Assembly (NCBI GenBank): GCA_902802045.1
Contig: CADCKQ010000001.1
Span: 436,759 to 500,758, forward strand
Length of the DNA: 64,000 nucleotides
Direction of reading: 5' to 3'
From: Oscillospiraceae bacterium
GTDB lineage: Bacteria > Bacillota > Clostridia > Oscillospirales > Oscillospiraceae
A model generated the notes under the pieces. The model saw only the letters and a program-made list of their open reading frames with translations, did not search any database and had not been told where the DNA came from. Every line of letters begins with the position of its first letter. The first letter of the stretch is position 1. Below, in pieces: positions 1 to 8,403 of this stretch. Both the position numbers and the translations under genes were made by a program.

Positions 1-686
1 TCATAGCTGCTCTCAAAATACTCCCCGTCAAACCACAGTTCATCTGTCCAGACCGGCGCGGGTTCCGGAGCAACTGTTATCTGCGGGATCAGTGTTGCGG
101 TTGCGGAAGGCTCCGGCGCTGCAGTTGGAGGAACGGGGGTCTGAGCAGTCTGCGCCTCTATCGTTTTTGTGTCGATGTAAGTATTCCGGTCGTCTCCTGT
201 TGCAGTGGCAGTATATATGTCATATCTGTTTCCGCCTGTTTTGCTCACACTGACATCCGGCATCATTGAATGTCCGCAGTATATACAGATAAGTGTCAGA
301 TGCGCGTCATTGTTCCCGTCCCATATCCAGACGACGGAGGCCGGGTTCCCGCTTTCATATGTATGCGTATCCTTAACATATACAGTGACTGTTTCTTCGT
401 TCCCGGCTTCATCTGCGGCTTTTATTTCGCATCTTCCTGCCGTATTAATGTCATACCTGTCATGGTAAGGGGTCAGCTCAGTGCCGTTTAAGTAAACTGT
501 AACATCCCCGTCTCCATCATCAGAAACGGCAAAAGACGGAAGATAACAGTAAGTTCTTCCGTCTTCAATGCCCGAAATAACAGGCGCAAGGGTATCCGTG
601 CCTTCCGCATATGCAGCTGCACAGAAGACACGGAGTACCACAAATATTAATAATGATAATAATGCAGTTCTTTTCGTAGGCTTCAG
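1..686 (-). CDS. Secreted protein with Pro/Thr-rich linker (partial, CTG start)
   Basis: I read an open minus-strand frame from 686 to the window edge; it has no ATG near its start. The first residues after a candidate CTG start (684-686) are KPTKR followed by a hydrophobic stretch ending in CAAAYAEG, a good signal peptide. The CTG overlaps the TGA of the upstream MFS gene (CTGA), and GGCGGAGA lies just before it, so translation coupled to the transporter is likely. After the signal come about 130 residues that look like a beta-sandwich (a short Ig-like segment with regular V-T-V strands, then a segment with a CxxC pair). A linker rich in TPVPPTAAPEP follows, then more sequence running off the edge. 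The same linker style occurs in the protein at 3063-3869. The function is unknown. The C-terminus is missing, so a membrane or wall anchor cannot be judged. The main uncertainty is the non-ATG start. Confidence 0.62.
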   Translation of the reverse strand, partial: MKPTKRTALLSLLIFVVLRVFCAAAYAEGTDTLAPVISGIEDGRTYCYLPSFAVSDDGDGDVTVYLNGTELTPYHDRYDINTAGRCEIKAADEAGNEETVTVYVKDTHTYESGNPASVVWIWDGNNDAHLTLICIYCGHSMMPDVSVSKTGGNRYDIYTATATGDDRNTYIDTKTIEAQTAQTPVPPTAAPEPSATATLIPQITVAPEPAPVWTDELWFDGEYFESSY

Positions 687-2104
687 TCGTCTCCGCCGAG
701 AGCTTCCAGTCCGGTTGTATTTTCGACCTTTTGGGATTTGATGTTCTTTACCAGGAAGTAGAACACCATGAAAGCTCCGAGAATAAGAACGGAGGAGTAG
801 ATCGGAAGGATACGCCAGATCCTGGCCTTGTCAAAGATGAAACCTATAAGCACAGGCGTCACAGTCTGGGCACTCATGGAGGCCGTGTAGTAGAAGCCCG
901 TAAACTTTCCTATCTTCTTGGAGGAGCAGAGCTCTACGACCATCGGGAAGCTGCAGTTGTGCACCAGCGCCATTCCAAAGCCTTTAATAGCCCATACGAC
1001 AAAGAGTATCGTCGGGAATGAGAATTCTCCGTGAGCTCCGGTGACGTTTCCGGTCGGCCCTACAAAACACATTATTATGAGCCCTATAAATGTGAATCCC
1101 AGGCCTGCCGTGATGGTCCATTTTCTGCCGATCTTGTCCGCTATGCCGCCCGCAATTGCGAAGCCGATGACCGAGGCAAGACCTCCGACGATCGTCAGGA
1201 TCATCGTGGCGGAGGAAGCGGAGTTGAGATAATAGATAACGTAGTTGCCTATATATGTGCCGATCGCGTTGTCCGCCATAAACCAGAGAAACTCCGCTCC
1301 GAGTATCGCGAGGAGCATCTTTCTGTTTTCTTCGGACATCGGCTTGTCGTCGTCGATAGGCGTTGCAACGGCTGCAAGCCGCTCGCCCTCTTCCATCTCG
1401 GCCTTTATAGCCTCGGCAACATCATTCTCTTTTATCTTTGCAAAGAGAACGAGCGCCGATATTACCATCAGTATGGAAGCGACTATGAAGGGTATCTCGA
1501 TTATCCAGAGCTTACGGGCCGCGTCCGGGGCGTTAATATAGTCGCTGAGCTTCAGGAATATTCCGAGGACCGTCGCAAAGGCTCCGCCGAAATAGCCCAT
1601 GATGTTGATTATTCCGTTGGCCTTTGCTCTGAGAGGCTTCGGAGTTATATCCGGCATGAGGGCTACAGCGGGGTTGCGGTACATCATCATGAACATCAGA
1701 ACTATACCCATCACGATGACCATTCCTACAATGTGGTTGTAGTGGAACAGCAGCGGAATGAAGGGGAATGCTATCGCGGATACGAATGTGCCCGTCAGAA
1801 TATAGGGCATGCGCTTGCCTATAGGCGTGACCGTCTTATCCGAGAGATTCCCGAATATAGGCAGCAGTATCAGGGCAGCCAGGTTGTCGCAGGCCATGAT
1901 TATTCCTACCAGCCACTGAACACTCAGTATCTTCTCCGGATCGCCGGCTTTGAGCTCGGCCGAGGAGATCCCGTACATGCGTCTTGCGAAGATATCCGTG
2001 AGAAATGTCGGACACCAGGAGTCGTATACCTGCCAGAGCAGAAGTATCCCGAAAAAGGCAAAGCCTATCTGGAATGTCCGCTTGTAATTAAGTTTGAGTT
2101 CCAT
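683..2104 (-). CDS. MFS transporter, sugar-type (12 TM)
   Basis: This 473-residue polytopic membrane protein begins MELKLNYKRTFQIGFAFFG and has about 12 hydrophobic segments in two halves, split by a charged loop around residues 220-260 (KIKENDVAEAIKAEMEEGE). It carries the loop 2-3 type motif FGNLSDKT and, in the second half, GGIADKIGRKW, both typical of the major facilitator superfamily. The general look (LLLWQVYDSWCPTFL, PITPLLFHYNHIV-like loops) resembles the Clostridial MFS group close to sugar:cation symporters, but the substrate cannot be read. The ATG is preceded by AGAGAGG. A promoter with TTGACT and TAGAAT 17 bp apart lies upstream (2140-2168), partly covered by a TTGAC-N6-GTCAA palindrome, so a repressor probably controls it. 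The next gene (ending at 1) overlaps its stop and is likely co-transcribed. Confidence 0.85.
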   Translation of the reverse strand: MELKLNYKRTFQIGFAFFGILLLWQVYDSWCPTFLTDIFARRMYGISSAELKAGDPEKILSVQWLVGIIMACDNLAALILLPIFGNLSDKTVTPIGKRMPYILTGTFVSAIAFPFIPLLFHYNHIVGMVIVMGIVLMFMMMYRNPAVALMPDITPKPLRAKANGIINIMGYFGGAFATVLGIFLKLSDYINAPDAARKLWIIEIPFIVASILMVISALVLFAKIKENDVAEAIKAEMEEGERLAAVATPIDDDKPMSEENRKMLLAILGAEFLWFMADNAIGTYIGNYVIYYLNSASSATMILTIVGGLASVIGFAIAGGIADKIGRKWTITAGLGFTFIGLIIMCFVGPTGNVTGAHGEFSFPTILFVVWAIKGFGMALVHNCSFPMVVELCSSKKIGKFTGFYYTASMSAQTVTPVLIGFIFDKARIWRILPIYSSVLILGAFMVFYFLVKNIKSQKVENTTGLEALGGDD

Positions 2105-2139
2105 ACAGAAAAGCCTCTCTTTTTTAATAATCTGTGAAC

Positions 2140-2168
2140 ATTCTACATCAATTTGACCACTGAGTCAA
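2140..2168 (-). promoter_or_regulatory. Promoter of the MFS gene with overlapping palindromic operator
   Basis: On the minus strand, TTGACT (2163-2168) and TAGAAT (2140-2145) are 17 bp apart. A perfect inverted repeat, TTGAC-N6-GTCAA (2153-2168), covers the -35 box and half the spacer, the usual place for a repressor site. On the plus strand a TATACT box (2181-2186) lies before the glycerophosphodiesterase gene without a good -35; a small hairpin, TCCCC-TGAAA-GGGGA (2186-2200), follows it. Confidence 0.55.
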
Positions 2169-2226
2169 TTTGTTGTACAATATACTCCCCTGAAAGGGGA
2201 AAGTCTTTAAAAAGAGATGAAAATAT

Positions 2227-3066
2227 ATGAATTCAAAATCTTCCAACACTCTTAAAATCCTTGCCGGCGCAGGCATTGCAGCTGCTTCAGCGGCTGCTGC
2301 AGCGGTATTTTTGACCGGTCCGGGCTATGCCTCAAAAAAGAAAAAGGAGCCCTTCCTCTACAAAAATTATGCCCACAGAGGGCTTCATTCAAGGGACAAG
2401 AAAACACCCGAAAATTCTCTGGCGGCATTTAAAGCCGCCGTTTCCGCGGGCTACGGAGTAGAACTCGATGTTCAGCTCTCGAAAGACGGATATGTATGTG
2501 TTTTCCACGACGACGACTTAAAGCGCGTCTGCGGCAAAGAAGGGAAGATATGGGACTATACGCTCGCGGAGCTCAGAGAGATGCGTCTCTGCGGAACATC
2601 CGAGACGATCCCGCTCTTTGAAGAAGTCCTCTCCGTCATGGGCGGCAAAGCCCCTATAATCTGTGAGCTGAAAACAGGCCCGCGGAATAAAGAACTGTGC
2701 AGGAAGACCCTCGCACTCATTAAGAATTATAAGGGCGATATCTGTATAGAGAGCTTTGACCCGACGATAGTCGCATGGTTCAGGTTCCACGCACCGAAGC
2801 TTTTGAGAGGGCAGCTTTCAGCTCCTGCCGACGAATACAAAGATCAGGGCCCTGCTCTCGGTTTTGCCCTTTCCCATTGTCTTCTCAATTTCCTCTCGAG
2901 GCCCCAGTTCATAGCATATAAGATAGGTCCGAGACCATTTAGCGTGCGCCTTTCGGAATTGCTCGGAGCCATGAAGGTCGGCTGGACGAGCCATGACGCG
3001 AAAAGCGAAGCAAAGCGCGATGCCGTTATTTTCGAATTCTACAGACCGGGGATAAAGTACAGATGA
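2227..3066 (+). CDS. Glycerophosphodiester phosphodiesterase, membrane-anchored
   Basis: This 279-residue protein hydrolyses glycerophosphodiesters (from phospholipid or teichoic acid turnover) to glycerol-3-phosphate and an alcohol. An N-terminal hydrophobic Ala-rich segment (about 10-32) should anchor or export it. The TIM-barrel GDPD signatures follow: AHRGLH at about residue 49 (catalytic His), ENSLAAF, VELDVQLSKDG (Glu and Asp metal ligands) and FHDDDLKR (second catalytic His), then ELK (about 140) and ESFD (about 178). The length fits compact GDPDs. The stop codon overlaps the ATG of the next gene (ATGA), so the two are translated together. It is transcribed away from the MFS gene. Confidence 0.9.
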   Translation: MNSKSSNTLKILAGAGIAAASAAAAAVFLTGPGYASKKKKEPFLYKNYAHRGLHSRDKKTPENSLAAFKAAVSAGYGVELDVQLSKDGYVCVFHDDDLKRVCGKEGKIWDYTLAELREMRLCGTSETIPLFEEVLSVMGGKAPIICELKTGPRNKELCRKTLALIKNYKGDICIESFDPTIVAWFRFHAPKLLRGQLSAPADEYKDQGPALGFALSHCLLNFLSRPQFIAYKIGPRPFSVRLSELLGAMKVGWTSHDAKSEAKRDAVIFEFYRPGIKYR

Positions 3067-3869
3067 AATACATTAGAACTGCCGCCTTATTGTTATGCGC
3101 GATCCTCCTCTTCTCCAGCTTCACGCTTTCATTTGCGGAAAGCGCCGAAGAGGTCGTCGTCACTCCTTCTCCCACTCCGCTGCCTCCGAACTTCCAGGTC
3201 TACAGACAGCCGCAGAGCGAAAACTGTCTTGAGGGAAGCACGATCTATTTCATGTCCATCTGCGGAACCTATGAGACCTGCACCTGGATCTTCAGCTCTC
3301 CCGACGGAGGCACAAGACTGAAGCATACCGAGATCGAGGCCGCTTTCCCCGGAGTAAAGCTCGACGCACACCGCACATGGGACGGGACCGGAGACGAGCT
3401 TATGACGATAGAAAACGTACCCTATTCGATGAACGGCTGGCGCGTAAGGGCGCAGTATACAAATGCCGCAGGCCAGACAGTCACTTCAGATCCCGCCACC
3501 ATCACGGTAAAGGATGACCCTGCCATCGCCGACGTCCCCGCCAACATTCCGGCGCCGACACCCGTTCCCACTCCGGAACCCGCGGAGACTCCCGAGCCGA
3601 CGCCTTCTCCTTCTCCCACTCCTGTTCCTACACCGCAGCCCAAGGAGGAAAATGACTGGGCGATCTCCACTCCCGATCCCGAATCGGAAGAGGTTACCGC
3701 AGCCGCGGATGAGAAAACGGAAACCGGCGCCAAAAGCATTTTCTCCGGCATACCCATGTTTATCCTGGGAGCCGCGGTCGCGACGGTGCTTTTGCTGTTT
3801 ATCGGGATCTTCTCCTTCTCCGACAGACGCGGGAAAAAGAAAAAGAAGAATTACAGAAGAAATTACTGA
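3063..3869 (+). CDS. Secreted Ig-like domain protein with Pro/Thr linker and C-terminal TM
   Basis: This 268-residue protein is of unknown function. A signal peptide (residues 1-26, LLLCAILLFSSFTLSFA) is followed by a short PTPLPP linker and a roughly 100-residue beta-rich domain with a C-x-F/Y-M-x-I-C and TCTWIF core plus GWRVRAQYTNAAG near its end, much like bacterial Ig-like folds. A long linker of PTPVPTPEP repeats leads to one transmembrane segment (about 231-251, IPMFILGAAVATVLLLFIGIF) and a KKKKK tail. It is therefore a membrane-tethered extracellular domain without an LPxTG motif. It overlaps the GDPD stop by 4 nt and ends before a strong terminator. It may display or scaffold something at the wall; no specific role is supported. 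Confidence 0.8.
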   Translation: MKYIRTAALLLCAILLFSSFTLSFAESAEEVVVTPSPTPLPPNFQVYRQPQSENCLEGSTIYFMSICGTYETCTWIFSSPDGGTRLKHTEIEAAFPGVKLDAHRTWDGTGDELMTIENVPYSMNGWRVRAQYTNAAGQTVTSDPATITVKDDPAIADVPANIPAPTPVPTPEPAETPEPTPSPSPTPVPTPQPKEENDWAISTPDPESEEVTAAADEKTETGAKSIFSGIPMFILGAAVATVLLLFIGIFSFSDRRGKKKKKNYRRNY

Positions 3870-3879
3870 TCCTATATAT

Positions 3880-3908
3880 AAAGGACCCGGGATGTTCCCG
3901 GGTCCTTT
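3880..3908. terminator. Hairpin terminator, probably bidirectional
   Basis: A 13-bp perfect stem AAAGGACCCGGGA / TCCCGGGTCCTTT closes a 3-nt loop, between the plus-strand membrane gene end (3869) and the minus-strand sortase end (3934). AT-rich runs flank both sides, so it can end both transcripts. Confidence 0.85.
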
Positions 3909-3933
3909 GATTATTTTCGCGTTAAGTACAGGT

Positions 3934-4569
3934 CTATCCGCTTACCCTCGCGCAGCGGACAGCCACTCTCATCTGTCCGCCAGTCGTGCATGTGAAAAGT
4001 GTCAGATCCCAGTCGAGTGAGGGGTCTGTCATCCCCTTGATATCCTGCGCGCCGATTATCTCCTGGCCTATGACCTCGTATTTGTAGATAACTCCGTCAA
4101 CTGTTGAGAAATAGATTTTGGTACCTGCCGGCGCGTCCCGCAAAAGCCCGAACTGTGTATCGAAGTTGTGTGCGCAGAGGGTCATAGTATCATTGTGGAC
4201 ATTTCCGCTGTATAAGCAGGGGCAACTGTTCAGATTCTCCTCATTGCACTCCTGTCTCACAGGCAGAGAAAGCTCATATTCGGGAATCTCAATGACGCCT
4301 ATATACTTATAGCCATTTATGACCTCGACCTTCATAGGATCCGGCGGGATCACCTCTATTACCTCCAGATCCTTCTCATAGCCCGGCTCGTACTCTGCAA
4401 CAGTCGCCTCATCGGGCATAAGTGCTATGAGCTCCATGACATCCTCAGCGGAGGCCTTGCCGGCATTCATCTCGTCCCGGATATTCCGGGCAATGAGAAA
4501 GAGGGCCGTTGCAATAAGCAGCAGCCCGATAATTATACTGAGATCTCCGAAAAACTTCCGGCTCTTCAA
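3934..4569 (-). CDS. Sortase, last gene of the pilus operon
   Basis: This 211-residue transpeptidase has an N-terminal membrane anchor (about 10-28) and a C-terminal sortase barrel. Catalytic residues are visible: His134 in LCAHNFDTQFG, Cys194 in TLFTCTTGG and Arg201 just after. It has no C-terminal membrane segment, so it is not a typical class C pilin polymerase; it looks closer to class D/E or a housekeeping-type enzyme. The likely role is attaching the finished pilus, or the LPQTG minor pilin encoded next to it, to the cell wall. The predicted start is TTG at 4567-4569, one base after the stop of the minor pilin gene, which implies coupling. GAAGAGAA precedes it weakly. The exact class is uncertain. 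Confidence 0.85.
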   Translation of the reverse strand: MKSRKFFGDLSIIIGLLLIATALFLIARNIRDEMNAGKASAEDVMELIALMPDEATVAEYEPGYEKDLEVIEVIPPDPMKVEVINGYKYIGVIEIPEYELSLPVRQECNEENLNSCPCLYSGNVHNDTMTLCAHNFDTQFGLLRDAPAGTKIYFSTVDGVIYKYEVIGQEIIGAQDIKGMTDPSLDWDLTLFTCTTGGQMRVAVRCARVSG

Positions 4570-4570
4570 A

Positions 4571-5686
4571 TCAGTTCTCTTCTTTCTTTGTGCGTATGCA
4601 TATTCCTACAATTATTAACAGCAATCCGGCTATGCCCAGAACTGCTACAGGCCACCAGAGCATACCCGTCTGAGGAAGCTTTCCTCCAGGGCCGAACGGA
4701 GGTCTGGGTCTGGGAGAAGGGCTGGTCTTTTTTGTATTTGTGAATACCATGGGGTTCTTGGTGCTTCCGGTGTGCCAGTCGCTTGCGTCTACACCGTCCG
4801 AACAGGTCTTGTCCGCGACGACATTTCCGGCGCTGTCCTTATGGACTCTGACCGTGACCGTATATCCGTTTGTCTTGTCACAGGTATATCCGTAGGGAAC
4901 AGCTGTCTCCGTAATTTTATAGATATATGTCTTCCCGACATCTGCTTCCGTGAAATATATCCAGCCGAATTCGATAATTCCGCCTGCTTCACTTGCCTTG
5001 ACTCCGGTCACGACCATCTTGCTTCCGGAGGCTGTTGCAGTGGCGGTTACTTCCGGGGCATTGACTTCCTTAAACTTTGCAGGATCTGGCATCGGGCCGC
5101 CGTTTACCGCTTCCATCATAAAGCTGAAAGTATCTGAACTTTTCCCGTTTTGAACGATCTTTTTGATCGGCGGATCGATCCTCGGAAGAGCAACTCCTTT
5201 TCCGTCCAGTTCGATATTGTATTCCCAACCTGTCTCTGTTCCGTGGGGCATATCGACGGCAAACGGGTTGACCATGACATAGCTGTCTATGGCGGACTTC
5301 ACCAGATAAAGCCCGGGCTCAAGTCCGCTGAACACGACACTGCCGTCACTCCCTATCGCAGAAGTCTTAACAGGGGCGGCAGATGAGGACATCTTGCCCA
5401 GGAGCTCAACTGTGAGATCAGCGTTGTCTGTGATAGTACAGTCCGCGCCGGAGAAGTCCGAAGTCGGGTTAAAGACGCGCCTGCCGGAACTAATATCTGC
5501 TGTCGCGGCTTTATAGATCTCAAGCGTTCCGCCCATACTGACATCTATTGCTGAGCTGATATGCAGAGTCAGGGTGCCGGTTTTGTCTGCTTCATAATCA
5601 GGCTGCTCAGCAACAGCTGTTATGCTCAAGGAAAGCATGAGCATAAGTATCAGCGCGACGCTTATGATTTTTTTAAGGGTCTGCAT
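4571..5686 (-). CDS. Minor/basal pilin subunit with LPQTG sorting signal
   Basis: This protein of about 371 residues begins MQTLKKIISVALILMLMLS (signal peptide, cleavage near VAEQ). It is followed by an N-terminal pilin domain, a Pro-rich linker (PRIDPPIKK), a SpaA/FctB-like domain with KITETAVPYGY (the Glu of an isopeptide E-box), a PSPRPRPPFGPGG linker, and the sorting signal LPQTG (337-341), hydrophobic helix and RTKKEEN tail. The long Pro tail before LPQTG is typical of basal pilins that a sortase links to the wall. The ATG at 5684-5686 is preferred over a TTG at 5704 because GGGAGG lies about 10 nt upstream. It starts 2 bp after the class C sortase stop. Confidence 0.86.
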   Translation of the reverse strand: MQTLKKIISVALILMLMLSLSITAVAEQPDYEADKTGTLTLHISSAIDVSMGGTLEIYKAATADISSGRRVFNPTSDFSGADCTITDNADLTVELLGKMSSSAAPVKTSAIGSDGSVVFSGLEPGLYLVKSAIDSYVMVNPFAVDMPHGTETGWEYNIELDGKGVALPRIDPPIKKIVQNGKSSDTFSFMMEAVNGGPMPDPAKFKEVNAPEVTATATASGSKMVVTGVKASEAGGIIEFGWIYFTEADVGKTYIYKITETAVPYGYTCDKTNGYTVTVRVHKDSAGNVVADKTCSDGVDASDWHTGSTKNPMVFTNTKKTSPSPRPRPPFGPGGKLPQTGMLWWPVAVLGIAGLLLIIVGICIRTKKEEN

Positions 5687-5688
5687 GT

Positions 5689-6555
5689 TTACAATTCCTC
5701 CCAAGTCTCATCGATTTGAGATCTCTTTCTGGGTTTTCCGAAAATAACGAGAAGCAGCAATGCCAGCAAAAACGGAAACGCCACTATCGGGGCTACCAGC
5801 AAAGGCTCTATCATAACTGCCTCAGATATAATGCGGACCTTGTGAACTTCTTCCGTCTCGACTCTGTGCCCGCGGACCAGAAGTCTGTGCGTGTTGATGC
5901 CGTATGGGGTGCATGTTATCAGAGTACAGTAGTCTTTGTCTTCTTCGATCTGAAGCTGGGTTATATCCGTAGGCTCGACGATCCTGATCCGGTCGACCTC
6001 ATATGTCAGGACCTCATCCAGAACAGTCAGGGTGAAGAGCTCTCCTTCCTTGAGCTTATCCAGGTCCGTAAAGAGCCTGGCGCTGGGAAGACCTCTGTGC
6101 CCCGAAAGCAGACAGTGGGTCCCTTCTCCGCCTACGGGAAGACTGCTCCAGTCAAGATGTCCCACGCCGACCTGAAGAGCCGATTCGCCCGTTCCGTGAT
6201 AGATGGGAAGGAGAATATCAAGGCTCGGCACTTCGATATATCCCATGATCCCAATGCCCTTAATGTCCAGAAGGGATTCGTACTCCTCCCTCTCCTCATC
6301 GGAGAGGACATAAATGTTGTTTCTGTCTTTGATGTGCGAGTTATATTCAACAGCCCTTTCGTACTCTTTTACAAGCTCCTCATTGGACATATCTTCAAGA
6401 GCCTGAGAGTAGGAACTGATGACTCTCGTGGAATGTCTTTCGTTCCATTTGTCCGCGACCGTCGGATACAGCAGCAGGGACAAGCCTGCGATCAGAACCA
6501 GGATCAGAATGATCGTCGTCCCGGCAGAAGACCTCTGTTTACTTTTCTTCTTCAT
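5689..6555 (-). CDS. Class C (pilin-polymerising) sortase
   Basis: This 288-residue sortase joins pilin subunits by isopeptide bonds between an LPxTG threonine and a pilin lysine. It has two membrane segments (about 13-31 and a C-terminal one at about 250-272, class C hallmarks). Between them lie GIMGYIEVPSLDILLPIYHG, catalytic His153 (LLSGHRGLPSA), Cys215 (CTLITCTPYG) and Arg224 (NTHRLLVRG). The usual DP(F/W) lid motif that plugs the active site is not evident in the YNSHIKDRNN region. A KPRKRSQ tail ends the protein. It sits between the backbone pilin and the minor pilin, as in Gram-positive pilus operons, and its message is separated from the backbone pilin by a strong hairpin (6598-6618). 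Confidence 0.93.
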   Translation of the reverse strand: MKKKSKQRSSAGTTIILILVLIAGLSLLLYPTVADKWNERHSTRVISSYSQALEDMSNEELVKEYERAVEYNSHIKDRNNIYVLSDEEREEYESLLDIKGIGIMGYIEVPSLDILLPIYHGTGESALQVGVGHLDWSSLPVGGEGTHCLLSGHRGLPSARLFTDLDKLKEGELFTLTVLDEVLTYEVDRIRIVEPTDITQLQIEEDKDYCTLITCTPYGINTHRLLVRGHRVETEEVHKVRIISEAVMIEPLLVAPIVAFPFLLALLLLVIFGKPRKRSQIDETWEEL

Positions 6556-6597
6556 GCGCAGGATTCTCCTTGGTGCTGTCTCCGTAGTCCCCCTCCC

Positions 6598-6618
6598 GGG
6601 AGCCCTTAAAGGGCTCCC
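6598..6618 (-). terminator. Intra-operon hairpin between backbone pilin and sortase genes
   Basis: GGGAGCCCTT and AAGGGCTCCC form a 10-bp stem with a minimal loop in the 105-bp gap between pilin stop and sortase start. No T-run follows on the minus strand, so it is more likely an attenuator or an RNA-stability element that keeps sortase output below pilin output than a full terminator. Confidence 0.7.
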
Positions 6619-6660
6619 GTCGGGAAATATGTGAATAAGTCTGGTTTATCTGTTGCCGTA

Positions 6661-8184
6661 TTACTCGTGGTTCATTCTGCGGCGTGTGATGAGAATGACC
6701 GCTGCGCCGAGAACAAGGATAGAACCGACAATGTAGAATATTGTTGTGCCTATGCCACCGGTTGAGGGCAGCTCGGTACCGGCTTCATTAACGACCGTGA
6801 CAACACCTGTATCAGAATCAACACCTGTATTGTCAGTTATAGTTCCGGTAGCAATTACAAGTGCTGTATCTGCTATTGTAACATCTTCTGCCTTATTATA
6901 GCCGCTCGGAGCCTGGGTTTCTTTAAGAACATATCCTGCTTTATCAAGGCCCTGAATAACAACTTTAGCGTTTGAAGTCATATCTATAGTATCAACTTTG
7001 CCTTCAGCATCATATGTGTAAGTAGTACCGTTTACGGCAAATTTTAAAAGTGTAGTCCCGTCGCTCGCATAAAGCTGGAACTTGGCGCCGGTTAATTCAG
7101 CATAATCTTTTTCTGCATTTTTTGTCTTGTCAAGCTGGAATTTATATGTGTTTGTGGTTGTAGTGGCTGTTCCCAGCGGAGTGTCCGTGTTGTATTTCAC
7201 AACAACGGTATTTGTTGCAGCTGCTATTGCCGCAGCGTCCGTGACTGTGGCGTTATAAGTAACAACAACAGGGATCAGAGCGCTGCCTGCAGTCGAAGCT
7301 GCATAAAGAGATGCTCCGCCGTCATTGGTCCAGGGAATTGTAATATTAAGAGCTGCTGTCCCGCCACCGGAGACCGAAAAAGCAGTGCTTGCAAGAGCAG
7401 TACCGTTAACCGTGATTGCTACGGTAGTTGAATCAATATTAAGTCCTACAGGAGTATCTGTTAATACCCAATTTGTGACCTTAGTATTGTTATTGGGTGT
7501 TGCGCTGTCCGCAGCAGTATCATCATCTGCGGCCTGTACCCAGTTAACAGCATTAAAGGTTACTTTGAAAGTCTCAACAGAATCAACTGCGGCATCGTTG
7601 CTTGTTAATGTTACGTTTGTCTTATCAAGACCTGCAATAATGGAAGAGTCCTCTGCAGTTATAAGCTTTGTCGGGCCATCAGGGGCAGAAGCGTTTTTAT
7701 CTACTATTGATACTGCGGCATTAAGCGAATCTATTGTAACGACAGAACCAAGCCCTGATGTTACATAGTAATAGCCATAATCCAATGTTGCTGACGCTGT
7801 TCCAGCTGAATCGCTATAGACAAGCGCAGTTCCTGTGGAATCAAATTTAGTATAATTACTTTTTACCCATGCCAATACAGCGGTCTCCGTTGTCCCTGAA
7901 GCAAGAGAGACTATTTTTTCCCCGTTGGAGGCAACGGCGGTACCAACAGAGAAAGGTTCCGATACCTGGGCTTCCAATGTGCTTGGAACCGTATAAACTA
8001 CACCTTTTGAAATGTCGCTTGTGTCTGAATAGACGGCATTGAATACTTTGTATGCAGTATAAGTCTGCCCTTTTGTCGCATTTGACACTGTCAATGTGCC
8101 TTGACCTTGTGCCTCGGCAAATGCGACTGTACCCATTGCCATCATCATGACGGCGATAAGAACGATTGCTAAGAATTTCTTCAT
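6661..8184 (-). CDS. Major (backbone) pilin with LPSTG sorting signal
   Basis: This 507-residue isopeptide pilin has a signal peptide MKKFLAIVLIAVMMMAMGTVAFAE and an N-terminal domain. A segment follows with Lys in APDGPTKLI that could serve as the polymerisation lysine, although the classic YPKN pilin motif is not present. A large Thr/Ala-rich middle follows, then a CnaB/SpaA domain with KFQLDKTKNAEKDYAELTGAKF-type strands (bond Lys) and the E-box YVLKETQAPSGY, then LPSTG (472-476), hydrophobic helix and RRRMNHE. Few charged residues and many small ones suit a repeated shaft subunit. The ATG at 8182-8184 has AAGGAGAAAG upstream; an ATG 111 nt further upstream in the same frame lacks a ribosome site and would bury the signal peptide. 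It lies 219 bp downstream of the giant adhesin. Confidence 0.92.
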   Translation of the reverse strand: MKKFLAIVLIAVMMMAMGTVAFAEAQGQGTLTVSNATKGQTYTAYKVFNAVYSDTSDISKGVVYTVPSTLEAQVSEPFSVGTAVASNGEKIVSLASGTTETAVLAWVKSNYTKFDSTGTALVYSDSAGTASATLDYGYYYVTSGLGSVVTIDSLNAAVSIVDKNASAPDGPTKLITAEDSSIIAGLDKTNVTLTSNDAAVDSVETFKVTFNAVNWVQAADDDTAADSATPNNNTKVTNWVLTDTPVGLNIDSTTVAITVNGTALASTAFSVSGGGTAALNITIPWTNDGGASLYAASTAGSALIPVVVTYNATVTDAAAIAAATNTVVVKYNTDTPLGTATTTTNTYKFQLDKTKNAEKDYAELTGAKFQLYASDGTTLLKFAVNGTTYTYDAEGKVDTIDMTSNAKVVIQGLDKAGYVLKETQAPSGYNKAEDVTIADTALVIATGTITDNTGVDSDTGVVTVVNEAGTELPSTGGIGTTIFYIVGSILVLGAAVILITRRRMNHE

Positions 8185-8210
8185 TTGTCTTTCTCCTTTT
8201 TGTTTTTTCT

Positions 8211-8247
8211 GCCCCTTTCGGGCGTTTTTCAGTTCGCCCTTTCGGGC
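8211..8247 (-). other. Two GAAA-loop hairpins in the pilin leader
   Basis: On the minus strand GCCCGAAAGGGC occurs at 8236-8247 and a near copy (GCCCGAAAGGGGC) at 8211-8223, shortly before the pilin ribosome site. Each folds as a 4-bp GC stem closed by a GAAA tetraloop. They could stabilise the pilin message or form its leader. The rest of the 219-bp gap (8185-8403) shows no gene. Confidence 0.4.
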
Positions 8248-8403
8248 AGTTCCGTCTTTTGCTGTTATGACCATCAGGCCTGCCACAGCCGGCATTTAGT
8301 GCCTTCGGAAGTCTTTTCTCGACATAAACTGACTTTCTCCGGCTTATTTACTTATTTATTGCGGTTTCAGATCCGGCGTCTTGATTTCGTCGAGATCGGA
8401 GGC

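Noticed and set aside
1031..2137. 368-codon open frame opposite the MFS gene
   Set aside because: Antisense shadow; low-complexity charged product and no start signal.
8185..8295. N-terminal extension of the backbone pilin from an upstream ATG
   Set aside because: It would place 37 charged residues before the signal peptide and has no ribosome site; AAGGAGAAAG clearly marks the start at 8184.
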